Below are positions 1 to 12,860 of a stretch of DNA of 64,000 bases, piece by piece. This stretch comes from Terfezia claveryi (Eukaryota; Ascomycota; Pezizomycetes; Pezizales; Pezizaceae): contig WHUX01000099.1 of NCBI GenBank assembly GCA_015179025.1, forward strand, positions 124,001-188,000, written 5' to 3'. A program made the position numbers and the translations under genes. Each line of letters starts with the position of its first letter. Position 1 is the first letter of the stretch. The notes below the pieces were generated by a model. It was given only the letters and a program-made list of their open reading frames with translations. It did no database searches and had not been told where the DNA came from.

Positions 1-975
1 ATCAAACATCTCCCCACATCCGTAGATGTCAACCCCAAGAGCACTCCCTCCGAACTCGCTGGCCAAATCTCCTCCAAAACTGGCCTCTCTATCCACCGCC
101 TCCGCCTGACCAAGGCCAGCGATGGCAAAGTCCTCGAAGACCTCAACATCTCATCAAATGAAACCGTCTATGTCAAGGACCTCGGTAACTCCAACCCAGC
201 CCACTGTCCCTCGTAGGAGATGCGTACAGGCTATCAAATACTAACAACCTCCCCCCAACCCAACATCCCAGGTCCCCAAATTGGCTGGCGCACCGTCTTT
301 GTAATTGAATACCTCGGACCCCTCCTCATCCACCCCCTCTTCTTCATCCCGAAACTTCGCACCTACATCTACCCGCACCTCCAAGCCTCCATCGCCTCCA
401 TCCCCCCCACTCCATACCAGCGACTCCTCCTCTACCTCATCCTCATTCACTTCCTCAAACGCGAGCTCGAGACTCTTTTCGTCCACAAATTCTCCTCCGC
501 GACTATGCCATGGCGGAACCTTCCCAAGAACTCCACCCACTACTGGATCCTCTCTGGAATGAACCTCGCCTGGTTCCTCTACCACCCTCTCGTCATCACT
601 GAGGGGAAGTACACCTTCTATACACCCTCCAGCACCGCGATTTTGACGTTGACAGCGTTATGGGTGTTTGCTCAACTCTCGAATTTTTCGGCGCATTTGA
701 CATTGAGCAACTTGAGGCCGGCGGGAACTACCACGAGGGGTATCCCGAGGGGTTATGGGTTCAATTGGGTGACTTGCCCGAACTACTTTTTTGAAGTATT
801 GGGCTGGCTTGCGGTGTGGGCATTGAGTGGGTTTAATTGGGCCGTCGGCCTGTTTACCCTCGTGAGTGCAGGACAGATGTATCTTTGGGCAGTGAAGAAG
901 GAGAATCGGTACAGGAAGGAGTTTGGTGATAAGTATAAGAAGAAGAGAGCGGTACTTATTCCAGCGTTGTTGTAA
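1..975 (+). CDS. TSC13: Very-long-chain enoyl-CoA reductase (TSC13 family), 5' partial
   Basis: The gene runs in from the left edge. Exons <1-184 and 272-975 join through an 87-nt intron (GTAACT...CCCAG) to give one frame. The product catalyses the last step of the fatty-acid elongation cycle, reducing trans-2-enoyl-CoA in the ER membrane. The first exon encodes the ubiquitin-like N-terminal part typical of the family; the second encodes the polytopic steroid-5-alpha-reductase-like domain with the conserved CPNYFFEVLGW segment near 775-807 and a C-terminus ending KKRAVLIPALL, close to the basic tail known for TSC13/TECR. Only the extreme N-terminus is missing. It converges on EFR3. The family call is firm; the start lies outside the window. 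Confidence 0.93.
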
Positions 976-1642
976 GGCATACCGACTGGAGGATATAAAA
1001 ATCAGGTGCAGAGCGAGTTCTGTTATATACTTACGGAATAGGCTAGAATATGTGATAACCTCTCCTTTAACTGATAATGTAGAATACAGAGACGATAAAC
1101 AGGAGGAAATAAAGGAAAACAAGTCCGGTTTTGAGGTTTTGGGTGAATGACTAATTAAAAACAAGCCCACTCTAAAACTTAAACCCTTGAATGTATAGTA
1201 TTGTCAAAAACAAAGGGGAAGGATCTATTGATCTAAGTTAAGGTGTAAAAGCAAAAACCAAAAGAAGATTTCTGTTGAAGTGTCAGAGGCGAGATGAGCA
1301 GATAGGAAAGGTAGGAAAAAAAGTATCGAATACTGTGCTATAAGATGCAACCAAATCAATATGATATACGACCTCACCTGCACTTGGGTAGAGAAGGAAA
1401 GATTATGTCTCGACAGAGACGCAGAAGCTGAATATAAAATTATAAAAGATACAGAGCCTTACGAGTCATCTGTGAACTGATAAAAACATGTCTCCAAACC
1501 AACCAACCATTGCGCTACTATCCATAACGCCTACTGCAACCCAGCCCGCCCGCAATAACCTGTCCAGCCTATACACACATCAGAACGATGAATTCACAAT
1601 ATGCAAGGAGGTAAGATGGTCTGTCGTAAAAAGAGTCATGAG
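976..1642. other. Intergenic, convergent 3' ends of TSC13 and EFR3
   Basis: AT-rich sequence between two converging stop codons. Presumably 3' UTRs and terminators of both genes. I see no gene, RNA or repeat in it. Confidence 0.6.
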
Positions 1643-4600
1643 CTAGTACGGTGGTTTGAACACACCACGGCTACTCCCGGGCCTCTTCTTAGATGTCGAA
1701 GCAGCATCAATTCCACTAAGGAAGCTCTGAACGTCAATCTTTCCAGTCCCAGATCGTAGTCCTTCTACCCCGCTGAACGGGTGCTGTTGAGGTTGTTGAT
1801 GGTTATACCTGTATGCACTTGGCGAGACTGGCATGGATAAAGCCATGGTCTCCTCGACAGGGGCTGCCGACTTCGCAAGGCCATTCTCCTTATTTGAACC
1901 ACCACAAAAGAAATCATCGTCTCCTGAAAATGATGCGGGTATCATCGAAGGTAACCGTGGTACAGGAGGAATGTTCCCATCAGTCATTCCACGCGAGAAG
2001 CCAGTCTCAGACTCATGAAAACTATATTGACTTCCAATGATATCTCTTCTATGTATGCTCTGTGACCTTTTCTTATGCAATGCATTACCATGTGATAAAC
2101 CGGCAGAGAAACGTCCACTCTCCCCTGCAGCCACGCCACCATTAGCCACAATCAACTCTTCTCCATCTGAAGATGTGTATGACTGACACTCGCTGGCGCT
2201 GCTGCTGTCATCTACCACACCCGCCCCATGTTGCATGTCCGTTGCCTGGCCAGAGAGAACTGCTTTGAGTTCATCAACCTTGAAGGTCCATGACCTACTG
2301 GAGCTGCTCCTTGTGTTTGACCTTTCGATGGTTTGCGAGCGGGCACGGAACTGTCCCAGTCCATTCCCACCTGGTGTACCGTGCTTGGACCCCGGTCTAC
2401 TGTTGTGGTGACTGTGGCTACCGCTCAAGCTCCCAGGCCGTCCAGTGTTCCCATTGACACTGAGATAATTTCTGAGAGTTCCTGCTCCGTTTCCAAGCCT
2501 AGACTCTGACACACTTGCTTGCCTGCTCGATTCTGTCTCGAGTTCACTCATCACGGCTTCCTTGCTCCACTCTGCTAACAATGTATCTTTGATCTTAGTC
2601 AAGAACATGGATGACCTCTGCTCCGAAATAGCTTCACAGATGTCATTGACAACTGCAAATCTGTTGTCGAAGGGCAAAATAGGATCGCTGGAAACGTATG
2701 TGGAATTCTCATGGGGAGAAGCTGGCGTACGAGGGATCTCCTGTGCTGGAATTTTGATGGCATCAAACCATTGACCGTGCTCCTCCCTGTGCTTAATTTC
2801 CATTCCCACGCCCTCCCTCAGGTCTTCCAGCCCAAATATCTCTCCGACTGTTAACAAGTAACCTGCGATCAAACTAGATAGTGCGACTTGAGATTTTCGG
2901 TCCTCAATGGCAGTAACATCGACTTGAAGTCTATAAATCATAGGCAATCCAGAGATGACGGCGTTAATATTGAGTTTTTGGACCAATCGAGTGAGAACGA
3001 GGTGAAGTCCAACAAGGTCGACAGCATCGGGTGCAAATTGTAATGCAGACTCATAGATAGCCACATGCAAAAGCGCTAGGAAGTTGTTAGATCCCTTGTC
3101 CAAAACTTGTTGCGTCCTCTGTCTGCCGTGATTAGTGTCCAGGATTGTAATGCGGAGGGAACCGGTATGTACCTTCTTGGGGGAAGCAGGGCTACTGGTA
3201 GTTGTGGTTCTATCCACCTCATATTTCAGGTACGTAGCAAAAGCATCAGCATAGCTCTTGCGAACACCCTTATCTTCTTCTCTCAGCAGCCAGGTGGTAC
3301 CGTCCCACACGCTAAGGGGAACTCCGTTTCTTCCAACTCCACTCTGAGCGCCTCCCCTACTGTTCGCAATTGTCAAGATTTCTTTGACGCACTTCAGAGC
3401 CGTTGTCCTGGCAGTTGCAAAGGAGAAAAAAACATCGGAATTCGGCTTCTCAGAAAGGCTTCCGGTGGTAGATCCTGCAACAGTTGGGTCAATAGATGCA
3501 GTGACAGAGGCAGAGGCTGCTGGTTTTAGTCGAGCCAGGATTTCCGAAATCATATCTGCAATCTGGTCGGAGTAGTAAATGTGAGTACCCAAGTTTCCAA
3601 CACAGAAGCTTAATTTCTCCAGGAGCTCCTTGCGAATGTTTGACGCATTCGTGGTTGACTCAACAACGTCGCCACCATTGCTATCATTGAGCACGATGCT
3701 CGGAAGAATAGCGCCAGTATCCTGTTCATGTCCTGAAGTCGAGTTTCGTGGAGAATTATCCAATTGAAGTAAGCGGATGATGTGAGTAATGAATGACATC
3801 AAAACATCCATCACAGAGAGTCCAATCAGATTGACCGAAGACGCCAACAGCCATGATATTAGATGAGCTACAATCAATTGCTTGGGCAATGCATCCTCAG
3901 TGGTAGGGAGCCGAACAAGGGCTTCCTGACATGTGATCAAGATGAGGTATCGATACTGGACAGGCGCCCATTTGGCAATCATCTCCAGAAGAGCGGTGGA
4001 CCATGACTCAGAAATGTTGGGTTTTGAAGTAACAAAGTCAAGAAATGCTTCAGTCGCATAGCGAATCTGTGCAGTGTTATTCACTTCGAATATCCGCTTT
4101 AGGCTCTGTAGAGCAAGAACGCCAATATCCTCTTCCTCGAGCTTGTCAGCCGCTTCGGCTGTGCTAGCAGCCGCAGCTGCAGCTGCGTCCGTAATATTGG
4201 TTGCTACGGTACTGAGGCTGAGGCGTGGTCGAAGCCCCTCTGATTCCTCTGAGTCTAGGTTGATGATACGCTGTTGAAGTACCAAAAGGTGATCCTCGGA
4301 ATCGGCGTAAACATTTTGTAAAATTACGGGTATAATGATGCTAAGCTGTCTTCGAGCGTCCGCTGCCGATGATAAAGCTTCACTTGTAGCAACACTCTTT
4401 ATTGCAACTAAACCGATAGACCTCCATTTCAGTGCCTGCTTCGGGTCGGGTGTAGAGGCACATTCTGCATAAAGCTTGATGATTTCCTCAAACTGCCGAA
4501 CAAACTCCGAATCAGACGAAAGGTTGGCTCCGTCATGGTGTGTACAGAACGACTCGAAGCAAGGAATTGAATCCTCAATGAGATTGATATCTTTCGAGCC

Positions 4601-4970
4601 GAGGATAGTTTGAAGAACCGTCAGAATTGAAGAGGCATAAAGATTGAGATCGCGGGGACATTTGTCAATCAGTGCTTTGCAAATCTCAAGGGTAACATGG
4701 ACATTTCTGCGGATAATTTTATGTTAGCTGCCACCTCCAACCCAGGAAACCTAGAAAGGAGGTTTACCCTGACTTTACCCGCCATACGTCGCTGGCTGCC
4801 CTCTTCTCAAGAAATTTCCCAACTTTCTGGAGTTTAGACCGACGAGTAGACGCGTAGTAAAGAAGGTATGATAGCTCTGAGGGATTGGGCTTTGCACCAG
4901 AATCTTTAGGCAACGCAGGGTAACACTTGAGGACCAGACTCTGGTGTTTTGGCCGAATTGCAGTCCTCAT
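1643..4970 (-). CDS. EFR3: EFR3 plasma-membrane PI4-kinase anchor protein
   Basis: Two exons, 4970-4768 and 4706-1643, with a 61-nt intron (GTAAAC...CGCAG), giving 1088 aa. The N-terminus (RPKHQSLVLKCYP, then SELSYLLYYASTRRSKLQKV and RAASDVWR) is the signature start of fungal Efr3, and the reading continues smoothly into exon 2 (NVHVTLEICKALIDKCP). Efr3 is a helical-repeat protein that palmitoylation and basic patches hold at the plasma membrane, where with Ypp1 it recruits the Stt4 PI 4-kinase. The first ~560 residues look like the helical rod; the rest is Ser/Gly-rich, low-complexity and probably disordered. The ATG at 4970 was chosen because it directly precedes the conserved basic start. 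Length fits filamentous-fungal homologues. Confidence 0.93.
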
Positions 4971-6007
4971 CCTAATGGCATCAAACGGATGAAAGCAAGA
5001 ATAAAGAAGCTTATTCGGGCAGCGAGTGAAAGACAGACAAAAGAGACACAAAGTGTTTGGTTTGACAGGAGGTGAAGAGAGCGTAGGAGGAGCCTTGAAT
5101 TTCGTCTGCTTGCGAAACTTTTGGTTCGTGTCTTCCTTCTCGCCAACAGGGACCCTGACCCTGACTGCATTAATTCCTCCGTTGTAGGGGTTATTTCTTA
5201 GCGGTGGAGGAGGGATATGCGCATGCATTAGACAGCTGCAAGACGACCAGACCGGTGCCGGGGGGGCTGCTACTACGTATTCCGAGGCTGCAATAATGAG
5301 GTCCTGGCGTACTGACGTTGCGCAAGTAAATTAAGTCCACATGTACCTCTCCTCTCTTTCTCTCGAGTCCTCCGCTGTAAGGCATTCGACAGCCGATTGT
5401 GTCTTTGGTACTGGAGCTCGCTGTGGTGGTTAAAGGACCGATGACGAAGAAGCTAGAAGCCTGAGGCTGGACGAGGTGGGCCGGTGACGTTTCAGAGCAG
5501 TCTACTCTGCCTAGGAAATCTTGGAACTCAGCAGAGTGCAGATGTTTATTTTCCTGATCTCGTGAGCTTCTCTTGTGGAGTCACTGCGAGCTGAAACAAA
5601 TAAATATTCCCTATGCAGGTACCGACACTACAAATTTGATACAACTTCTGATACGAAGTCACTTGCTTCACGTTGGACCTCAACGTTCAATCCAGTCTCA
5701 CTCCATGCATATATCACATACGTACAGTAAAGGCTCAGGAGATGAAGATGGCCAAGGGACTTTACAGGGATTTAATCTGGACTCGGGGTTTCCAGAGAAA
5801 ACCAATACAACAAGATCCCCTGCAAAAACTCCACTAGCGGTGGGGCAGCTATCATCTATATGATCATCAGTATAAATATTTAGGTCACAAATTCAGATAT
5901 GTTAAATGTAATGGCAGACTGCGAGCACCGGTATTCCGAAATCCTTGGTTAACAATTGTACGAGAGTAATAAAAAAAAACTGCCGCAGCTCCCTGGATAA
6001 TTCATGG
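4971..6007. other. Intergenic: EFR3 promoter side and SEC65 3' side
   Basis: About 1 kb holding the EFR3 upstream region and, toward 6008, the SEC65 3' end. Short open frames here (for example 5573-5863) have no recognisable sequence and no codon pattern like the neighbours, so I call no gene. Confidence 0.55.
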
Positions 6008-6877
6008 CTACTTCTTTCCCTTTTTCTTCTCCTTCTTCCTCCCTTCCCCAGCGGAGCTACCCTCACCGGGGCTCCCTAGCCCTCCTCCCATACTTTGTAG
6101 GGCTCCCAGATTCGGCATGCCGGCTGGTAAACCTCCAGCACCGCCTAATTCCGACATCATATCCTTCAATATGTTGTCTGAGACCCCTCCGCCGGTGAGT
6201 GCTGGCGAATGTAGCGGTAGAATTGGGTTCAATTTCCATCCTCTTGGTACACAGGGTGGTGGTGCAGGGTTATCTTGGTGTGGCATCTGAGGCAATCGTA
6301 ACCGTAGAGGTGTTCTTTCATTTGCTGGGTGGGCTTTGAGGTAGCTCCCAACTATTTGCATTAAATGTCTTTCTATAGCATCACAATTAGTTGGTCTCAA
6401 CCATCACAAGCTGGTAAGTGTACCCATACTGTTCTTTATTTTGCCATGCTGTGGCTGCCCATCCTCCTTCAGTAGTACCCTTACCCTCCCCGGGTTCGCC
6501 CAGTCTTTTGGGTGGGTTTTCGTGGGCTCAAAGACCGTCTTCAACCCATTCAGGTTACAACAATCCACAATTTCCCTCGCCAATGGGTTATTAACTGCAT
6601 ATTCCTTATTCACCCTCCGCCCTTGTTCCCGGGATCGAGTGATGTCGAAGTAGATGGGATAGATGATCTGGTAGCCTTTGAAGGCTGCTGAGTTGGACTC
6701 TTTTACGAACTGCATCTGAGAATTTCCGTGGGCCTGGAATTGAGCTGCTATCTCGGCAGGGTCCATGAAGGGGATGGAGGCTGCCGCATTTCGCTGCGCT
6801 GCGCGGGGGTCATATTCTGTGATATCGAAGTGTTCTGGGTCGTCTTCAACCTCTTCTATTTGAGCATGGCGGGACAT
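6008..6877 (-). CDS. SEC65: Signal recognition particle subunit SRP19/Sec65
   Basis: Exons 6877-6430 and 6372-6008, joined across a 57-nt intron (GTATGG...CTATAG), encode 270 aa. The SRP19 domain starts near residue 65 (FKGYQIIYPIYFDITRSREQ), carries the conserved GRRVNKEYAVNNP and P-x-DWxNPGRVRV stretches, and finishes across the splice as KIKNKRHLMQIVGSYLKAHP. SRP19 binds the tips of SRP RNA helices 6 and 8 and is needed for SRP54 loading during co-translational targeting to the ER. The C-terminus is a Gly-rich stretch ending in a Lys cluster (RKKEKKKGKK), common in fungal Sec65. It is divergent from VPS45 with 295 bp between the starts. Confidence 0.94.
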
Positions 6878-7172
6878 AGCAGGTGGATGCCAGACTGTCC
6901 TGTTGGAACCGGGCTTTTGTTCCTATATATGTATATAGGCGAGCGATTCGGAATTGGAGATCCCCAGGGTCTGGTATAATTAATGGTGTCGTTGGTTAGA
7001 ACTTGCGGGGGATTGTTGTTTGTACTATTACCGTAGTCCTAAGATGTCCTAAGATTGACGTTGCCCAGACCAGATGCATTGTGCATAAGCCACTACTCTA
7101 CACCTTCACTACAACTCGGAGCTTCAAGTTTCAAAGTGAATCCATTTGCCATATAATATCACGTTTCGCGCC
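6878..7172. promoter_or_regulatory. Shared divergent promoter SEC65 / VPS45
   Basis: The two start codons face away from each other across 295 bp, so both promoters must lie here or overlap the coding ends. A TATATATGTATATA stretch sits near 6925-6940. No specific factor site can be assigned. Confidence 0.5.
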
Positions 7173-9334
7173 ATGGATATTGTCCAGTCTATCCAGACAT
7201 ATGTGAAGCGCATGTTCTCTCCAGACAATGCTGGGGGTGCTGGGGGAAGCTCTGGGAAGATGAAGGTACTCCTTCTTGACAGCGAAACAGTAAGCTCACC
7301 AAACCTTTTCTACGGATATATATACTGAATTGTTCGTTTATAGGTATCTATAATTTCCACAGCTATAACGCAATCGGAGTTATTGAAGTATGAGGTTTAC
7401 CTCATCGAGTAAGTGCTTTTCATCTAGGAGGGAAAGAACTCAGAAGCTCACTAACGGTGGAGGGACGCAGCCGGCTCGATAATCAGGAACGAGAGAAGAT
7501 GCGACATCTGAGGTGTTTTGTATTTGTTCGTCCTTCTCCAGACTCTATACAGTATTTGATAGAAGAGTTCCGGGAGCCCAAGTATGGAGAATATCACATA
7601 TGTACGGGGAATTGCCCCCCTCTGAGAGTATCGTGGGCTAACATGCATGTCCCAGACTTCTCCAATATTGTCAAGAAGTCCTCTCTCGAGCGTATGGCCG
7701 AGGCGGATGATCATGAGGTTGTCCGTGTGATTCAAGAGTACTTCATTGACTATTTAGTCATAAATCCCGACCTTTTCTCTTTGAGCATAGCTGGTCCACA
7801 AAAAAGAATATGGAGTACGACTTCATCAGATATTTGGAACCCAGACGCTCTGGTGAGGACAACGGAAGGGCTGTTGGCGGCGCTGTTGACACTGAAGAAG
7901 AAGCCTCTTATACGGTATGAGAAGAACAGTCCACTGGCCAAAAAGCTTGCACAGGAGATCAAAGTATGGACTCTCCTATTTCATCCCTTCCTCTAGGCCC
8001 AACTAAGAGAGCTTATAATCCGGGCAGTATCAAATATCACAAGAAGACCAGTTGTTTGATTTCCGGAAAGCGGATACCCCCCCTATTTTACTGATTTTAG
8101 ATCGCCGGAATGATCCTATCACACCACTCCTATCCCAATGGACATACCAAGCAATGGTTCATGAGCTACTTGGCATAAACAACGGGCGAGTCGATCTCTC
8201 CAACGTACCGGAGATTAGACCTGAGCTTAAGGTACGCCTTTATCCCAAATTTACAAGCCCGGACGACTTATTAACACATACTAGGAGATCGTTCTGTCCC
8301 AGGATCAAGATCCCTTCTTCAAGTCCAACATGTTCCTCAATTTTGGGGATCTTGGTGGGAATATTAAGTCTTACGTAGACACATATCAAGAGAAGACGCA
8401 ATCGAATATGAATATTGAGAGCATAGCAGATATGAAGAGATTCGTAGAAGAATATCCCGAGTTCCGAAGGCTGTCAGGAAATGTTTCTAAACATGTCACT
8501 CTTGTCGGAGAATTGTCTAAGCGGGTGCAACAAGATAACCTGCTTGAGGTTTCTGAGCTTGAGCAAAGTCTTGCTTGCAATGATAGCCATTCTACCGATC
8601 TAAAGGTAAGATACCTTCGATGATAGATACCTCATTAGCTAACCATGCTACAGACCATTCAAAAATTGCTATCCTCTCCCAACGTGCCACCCGAAAATAA
8701 GGTTCGCCTTGTAGCGTTATATGCCCTCCGCTACTCCAAGCACCCACAAAATGCTTTGCATATCCTACTTGATCTTCTCGCTGTGGCATCCACCTCTTCT
8801 CCATCTCCAAACCGCATCGCTGCCATCAGCCATCTTCTTTCATATCATAACTCTATACCTCCTCTCACTGGGTTATTTGAGTCCGAATCTATATTTTCCC
8901 GTGCTCGGTCGGGGTTTAAGGGACTGAAGGGAGTGGAAAACGTATATACACAGCACACGCCGAAATTGGAGCAAACCCTCAATCAACTTATAAAGGGAAG
9001 GCTGAGAGAAGCAACACATCCGTTCATAGAGGACGGAGTGAGGGAAAAGCCGCAGGATATGGTTGTCTTTATGGTTGGTGGAACTACCTACGAAGAAGCA
9101 CGGCTGGTGGCAATGCTTAATGCGGGAACCCCCGGTGTGCGAATCGTGCTTGGAGGGACCAGTGTTTTAAGGAGCAAGACGTTCTTAGATGTAAGTGGCA
9201 TATTCAGTGACTTGTAGAAGGCGATGGAGAATTTACTAACAATGCGACAGGAAATTGAGGATATTGTTCCCTCATGGCTCGGTGGAACAGCAGCAGGAAG
9301 ACTGAGGCGAGAAGTTGGAGGTGATAGGCGTTAG
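7173..9334 (+). CDS. VPS45: Vacuolar protein sorting 45 (Sec1/Munc18 family)
   Basis: Eight exons: 7173-7289, 7344-7408, 7471-7601, 7656-7963, 8028-8231, 8285-8605, 8654-9190 and 9251-9334, all with GT-AG introns of 48-64 nt and consistent phases, encoding 588 aa (yeast Vps45 is about 577). Diagnostic stretches are [56 protein letters not shown] and [12 protein letters not shown]. Vps45 is a cytosolic SM protein that binds the syntaxin Tlg2/Pep12-type SNAREs and drives Golgi-to-endosome and vacuolar trafficking. The intron at 7964-8027 uses the second of two possible AGs (CGGGCAG): the first leads to a stop, the second restores [14 protein letters not shown]. Confidence 0.96.
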
Positions 9335-9639
9335 AATCAAGGGTTACTTCATACCCTTTTACGACTACAAGGAATAATGATTAATGTATCTCCCTATGTT
9401 ATCTACCACTGAGTGAATATACATAAAACGAGTACGGCTAGTTTCGGGGCAATTGTTCTAAATATCCGCAACAAGTTTAGCCTTTATCATAGCTCCTGTA
9501 ATCTTGGGTGCGGATCAAAGCTTGTCTGTTTACGTAGTGCGATTCTCTGGTGCGCTAGTTGCGTTTCATTGGGGCGTAAATTTCTTTTTATGTGCGCCCC
9601 CACGCTCTTGCTTGCTACGCGACGCGTCTGAGTCGTAGA
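9335..9639. promoter_or_regulatory. VPS45 3' end and ligase promoter
   Basis: Short tandem intergenic space of 305 bp. The VPS45 terminator and LIG1 promoter must both fit here; no specific motif stands out. Confidence 0.4.
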
Positions 9640-12600
9640 ATGCTGCGTTCCCGATTGGCGACAGGTCTCAAACACCTCTCGACTCGCTGCGCACCTCCGC
9701 CAAATATTCTAACATCAACCCCAATTTTCCTTCGAAGGCAGCTATCCGCCAGTACAGTCCTCTCACAGGAAAAGTCAAGGATGCCGCCGAAGCAGCAAGC
9801 TACATTGGGGTATGTCAGGACTCAGACCACTCTAGGGTTGGTGATGCGCATGCATTTTTGTCAATTCACTAATCGTCGAGATAATACTTTGCTAACTTTG
9901 TATTGGGAATGCAGGCAATTCTTTACCCTTCCATCAGGAACAAAACCAGCACCTTTGGAGCAGACGAAATTGTCAACGGGCTCGAGCCCAAAGAGCAGTA
10001 AGGCTACCAAGGCCGGCAAGAAAGGTGAAGCTAGCAAGAAGGAAGCTCCCCAAAAAGCAGTGTCAACGGAGGAGGCTATAGATGAAGATGAAGTGATGAA
10101 TGATGTCCCACCAGCTGCAGCTGAGGAGAAGCCGATAAAGAAGCCCGCATATAAAGAGAGGCCCAAAGTTGCTGGGAACAAACGTAGCCGTTCACCATCT
10201 GATAAAAAATCGTCTATTCAGCCGCCTGCAAAAAGGGCTGAACTAGCGAAGGATGTAGCAGCAAAAATGGTGGATGCTAAGCCTGCGCCGAAAAAGAGGG
10301 GGAAACTTGCAAGAGGGCGGAAAGAAAAGGATCCTTCATCGACACCAGAGCCGGTGCCCGAGAAAGAGGAAATGGCGTCTATAGATGAAGAGGCAAAATC
10401 TGAACCAGAATCGGAATCGGAAGCTGTGAAGCCAGCCAAAAGGCGGGGGAGGCTACCGAAAGCTGCAGAAGTGGCAGAGGACATGCAGAAAGTCAAGATA
10501 TCTGAGAAGGAGACAAAAAATACCAAGGCCAAAAAGAAGGAGAACGAAAAACCTGATCTTGAAGAGAAGCCTAAGAAGTCCAAGAGTTCACCGAAGAAGT
10601 CTCCGAAGAAGGTTTCTCCTGTGGTGAAAGCGGAGCCCATAGAGGAGAAAAAAAATAATGATGAAGCACCAGTTTCTGACTCGGAGTCACCTTCGTCATC
10701 AGAGGAGAGCAGTTTGAAGAAACCAGCCATTACTGCCGCAGCCCGGAAACAGGTACAAGCGAAGCTTGTTAGTGGTGGACACTCGTATCCTGACTGGCCT
10801 ACTGGCTCTCCGGTTCCGTACGCTGCACTGTGCAAATCCTTTAGCCTGATCGAAAATACGACAAAAAGGCTCGAGAAATTACAACACACGTCGTTACTTC
10901 TTCGACAGGTATTACGGTTGACGCCTAACGAACTTCTCTTGGTGGTTCACCTTATGTGTAATAAGCTCGCAGCTGACTTTGAAGGCATTGAGCTGGGTAT
11001 TGGGGAGTCTCTATTGATAAAGGCCATTGCGGAGTCCTGTGGGCGAGCTGTAGACAAGATAAAATCAGATCATAACCAAATTGGAGATCTTGGTGTTGTG
11101 GCTCAGCAGTCACGGTCTAACCAGTCTACCTTGATGTTCCACAAGCCCAAGCAACTGACCGTGGCTAGAGTTCATGACACGTTCCTCAAGATTGCTATAA
11201 CATCGGGTGGTGGAGCTCAGAACGGGAAAGTAAGCTTAATCAAACAACTACTGGCAAATGCGGCTAAAGAGGGCGATGAAGCGAAGTACATTGTGAGAGC
11301 ATTGGAAGGAAAGATGAGATTGGGACTGGCGGAGAGAACAATTGAAGTTGCTCTAAGTCAGGCGGTAGTTACTTGGGAGCAAGAGAAGTCGGACAAGAAG
11401 CCTAGTTTGGCTCAGTTGCAAGAGGCGGAGGAGATACTAAAGGGCGTTTACAGGTGTTTTCTCCCACGGTAACTTTATTTTGCATTAGAAGCTGACGAAT
11501 GTGTGTGCAGTGAACTACCAAGTTTTGAAGTTATAATACCCGCATTGATCGAACATGGAATTTACAATCTCAGACAAAATTGCAGGATGCAGCCCGGTGT
11601 GCCATTGAAGCCTATGCTGGCAAAACCGACTAAAGCAATCACGGAGGTTCTTGACAAGTTTGAGAACAAATCGTTCACCTGTGAATACAAATACGACGGA
11701 GAGCGCTCTCAGATACATTTCGTGTCGAAAGACTCCAAAATTGATTACCCAAAGACTGCAGTAGATACCAACAAAATAGATAAAGGCGTGGCGAAGATTT
11801 TTTCCAGAAATTCAGAAGACTTGTCGAAGAAATACCCTGATATCTTGGGTGTCTTAGATACGTGGATCAAGTCTGGCGTGGAGAGCTTTATATTGGATTG
11901 TGAAACCGTCGGCTGGGACAAGGAGGAGAAGAAGGTGCTGCCATTTCAGCAGTTGATGACGAGGAAGAAAAAGGATGTCATTGTAGAGGATGTCAAAGTC
12001 AAAGTCTGCGTCTTTGCGTTCGATCTTCTATTCCTTAATGGCAAGGTATGTTTAGAATATCTCTATCCACTAGAATTCCGAGCCTCAGGCTCATTATCAT
12101 CCAGCCTCTTGTCAAAGAGACCCTTCAGGAGCGACGGCGCCTGATGTATGAAAGCTTCAACGAGATTGAAGGCCAATTCTCATTCGCCAAGGCCATGGAC
12201 GGCAACGAGCTGGAGCAAATTCAAAGTTTCCTGGATGAGAGTATAAAAGACAGTTGTGAGGGTTTGATGGTCAAGATGTTACTCGGATCAGAAAGCTCGT
12301 ACGAGCCCAGTGTGCGAAGTATTAACTGGCTAAAGATCAAGAAAGATTACCTCGCTGGTGTTGGAGATTCCCTCGATCTCGTCGTTGTCGGCGCTTACTT
12401 TGGTCGCGGTAAACGAACTTCTGTATACGGTGCTTTCCTCCTTGCTTGCTATAACTCCTCGAAGCAGACATACGAAACCATATGTAATATTGGCACTGGG
12501 TTCTCGGAACAAGTCCTCGAGGAGCACTATAAGGCGCTTTCTGAGCATGTCATTGACCGGCCAAAGCCATATTACTCACATTCTACGGGGAATATGCACG

Positions 12601-12860
12601 CCCCGGATGTTTGGTTTGAGCCGAAAATGGTTTGGGAGGTAAAGACAGCCGATATGACCCTTAGCCCAAAGTATAGGGCTGCGGAGGGTCTAGTGGATTC
12701 GAATAAGGGCATTAGTTTAAGGTTTCCTAGATTCTTGAGGATAAGGGATGATAAGGGACCCGAGCAGGCAACGAATGCCAGACAGGTGGCAGAGATGTAT
12801 AGAAAGCAGGAGTCTGTGGGTGGGGGGAAGAAGGGTGTGGATGATGATTTTGAGTACTAA
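9640..12860 (+). CDS. CDC9: DNA ligase I (ATP-dependent), nuclear and probably mitochondrial
   Basis: Exons 9640-9809, 9915-11453, 11511-12045 and 12105-12860 encode 999 aa. The active-site KYDG lysine is near residue 630 (EYKYDGERSQIH), and the C-terminus has the usual ligase I end (EGLVDSNKGISLRFPRFLRI). It seals Okazaki fragments and repair nicks. From the first ATG the leader is Arg/Ser-rich without acids and carries RRQLSAS, like a mitochondrial presequence. A second in-frame ATG at 9781 starts MPPKQQATLG; splicing of intron 1 then builds QATLGQFF, a PCNA-binding PIP box. This mirrors the two-start arrangement known for yeast CDC9. Residues ~75-380 are a Lys/Glu-rich linker. Intron 1 is 105 nt and has no in-frame stop, so its retention would insert 35 residues into the PIP box. 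Confidence 0.95.

Noticed and set aside
305..562. Ser-rich frame inside TSC13, and the many antisense frames of EFR3, ligase, nucleoporin and fumarate reductase
   Set aside because: Shadows of real coding exons; composition follows the codon bias of the true gene.
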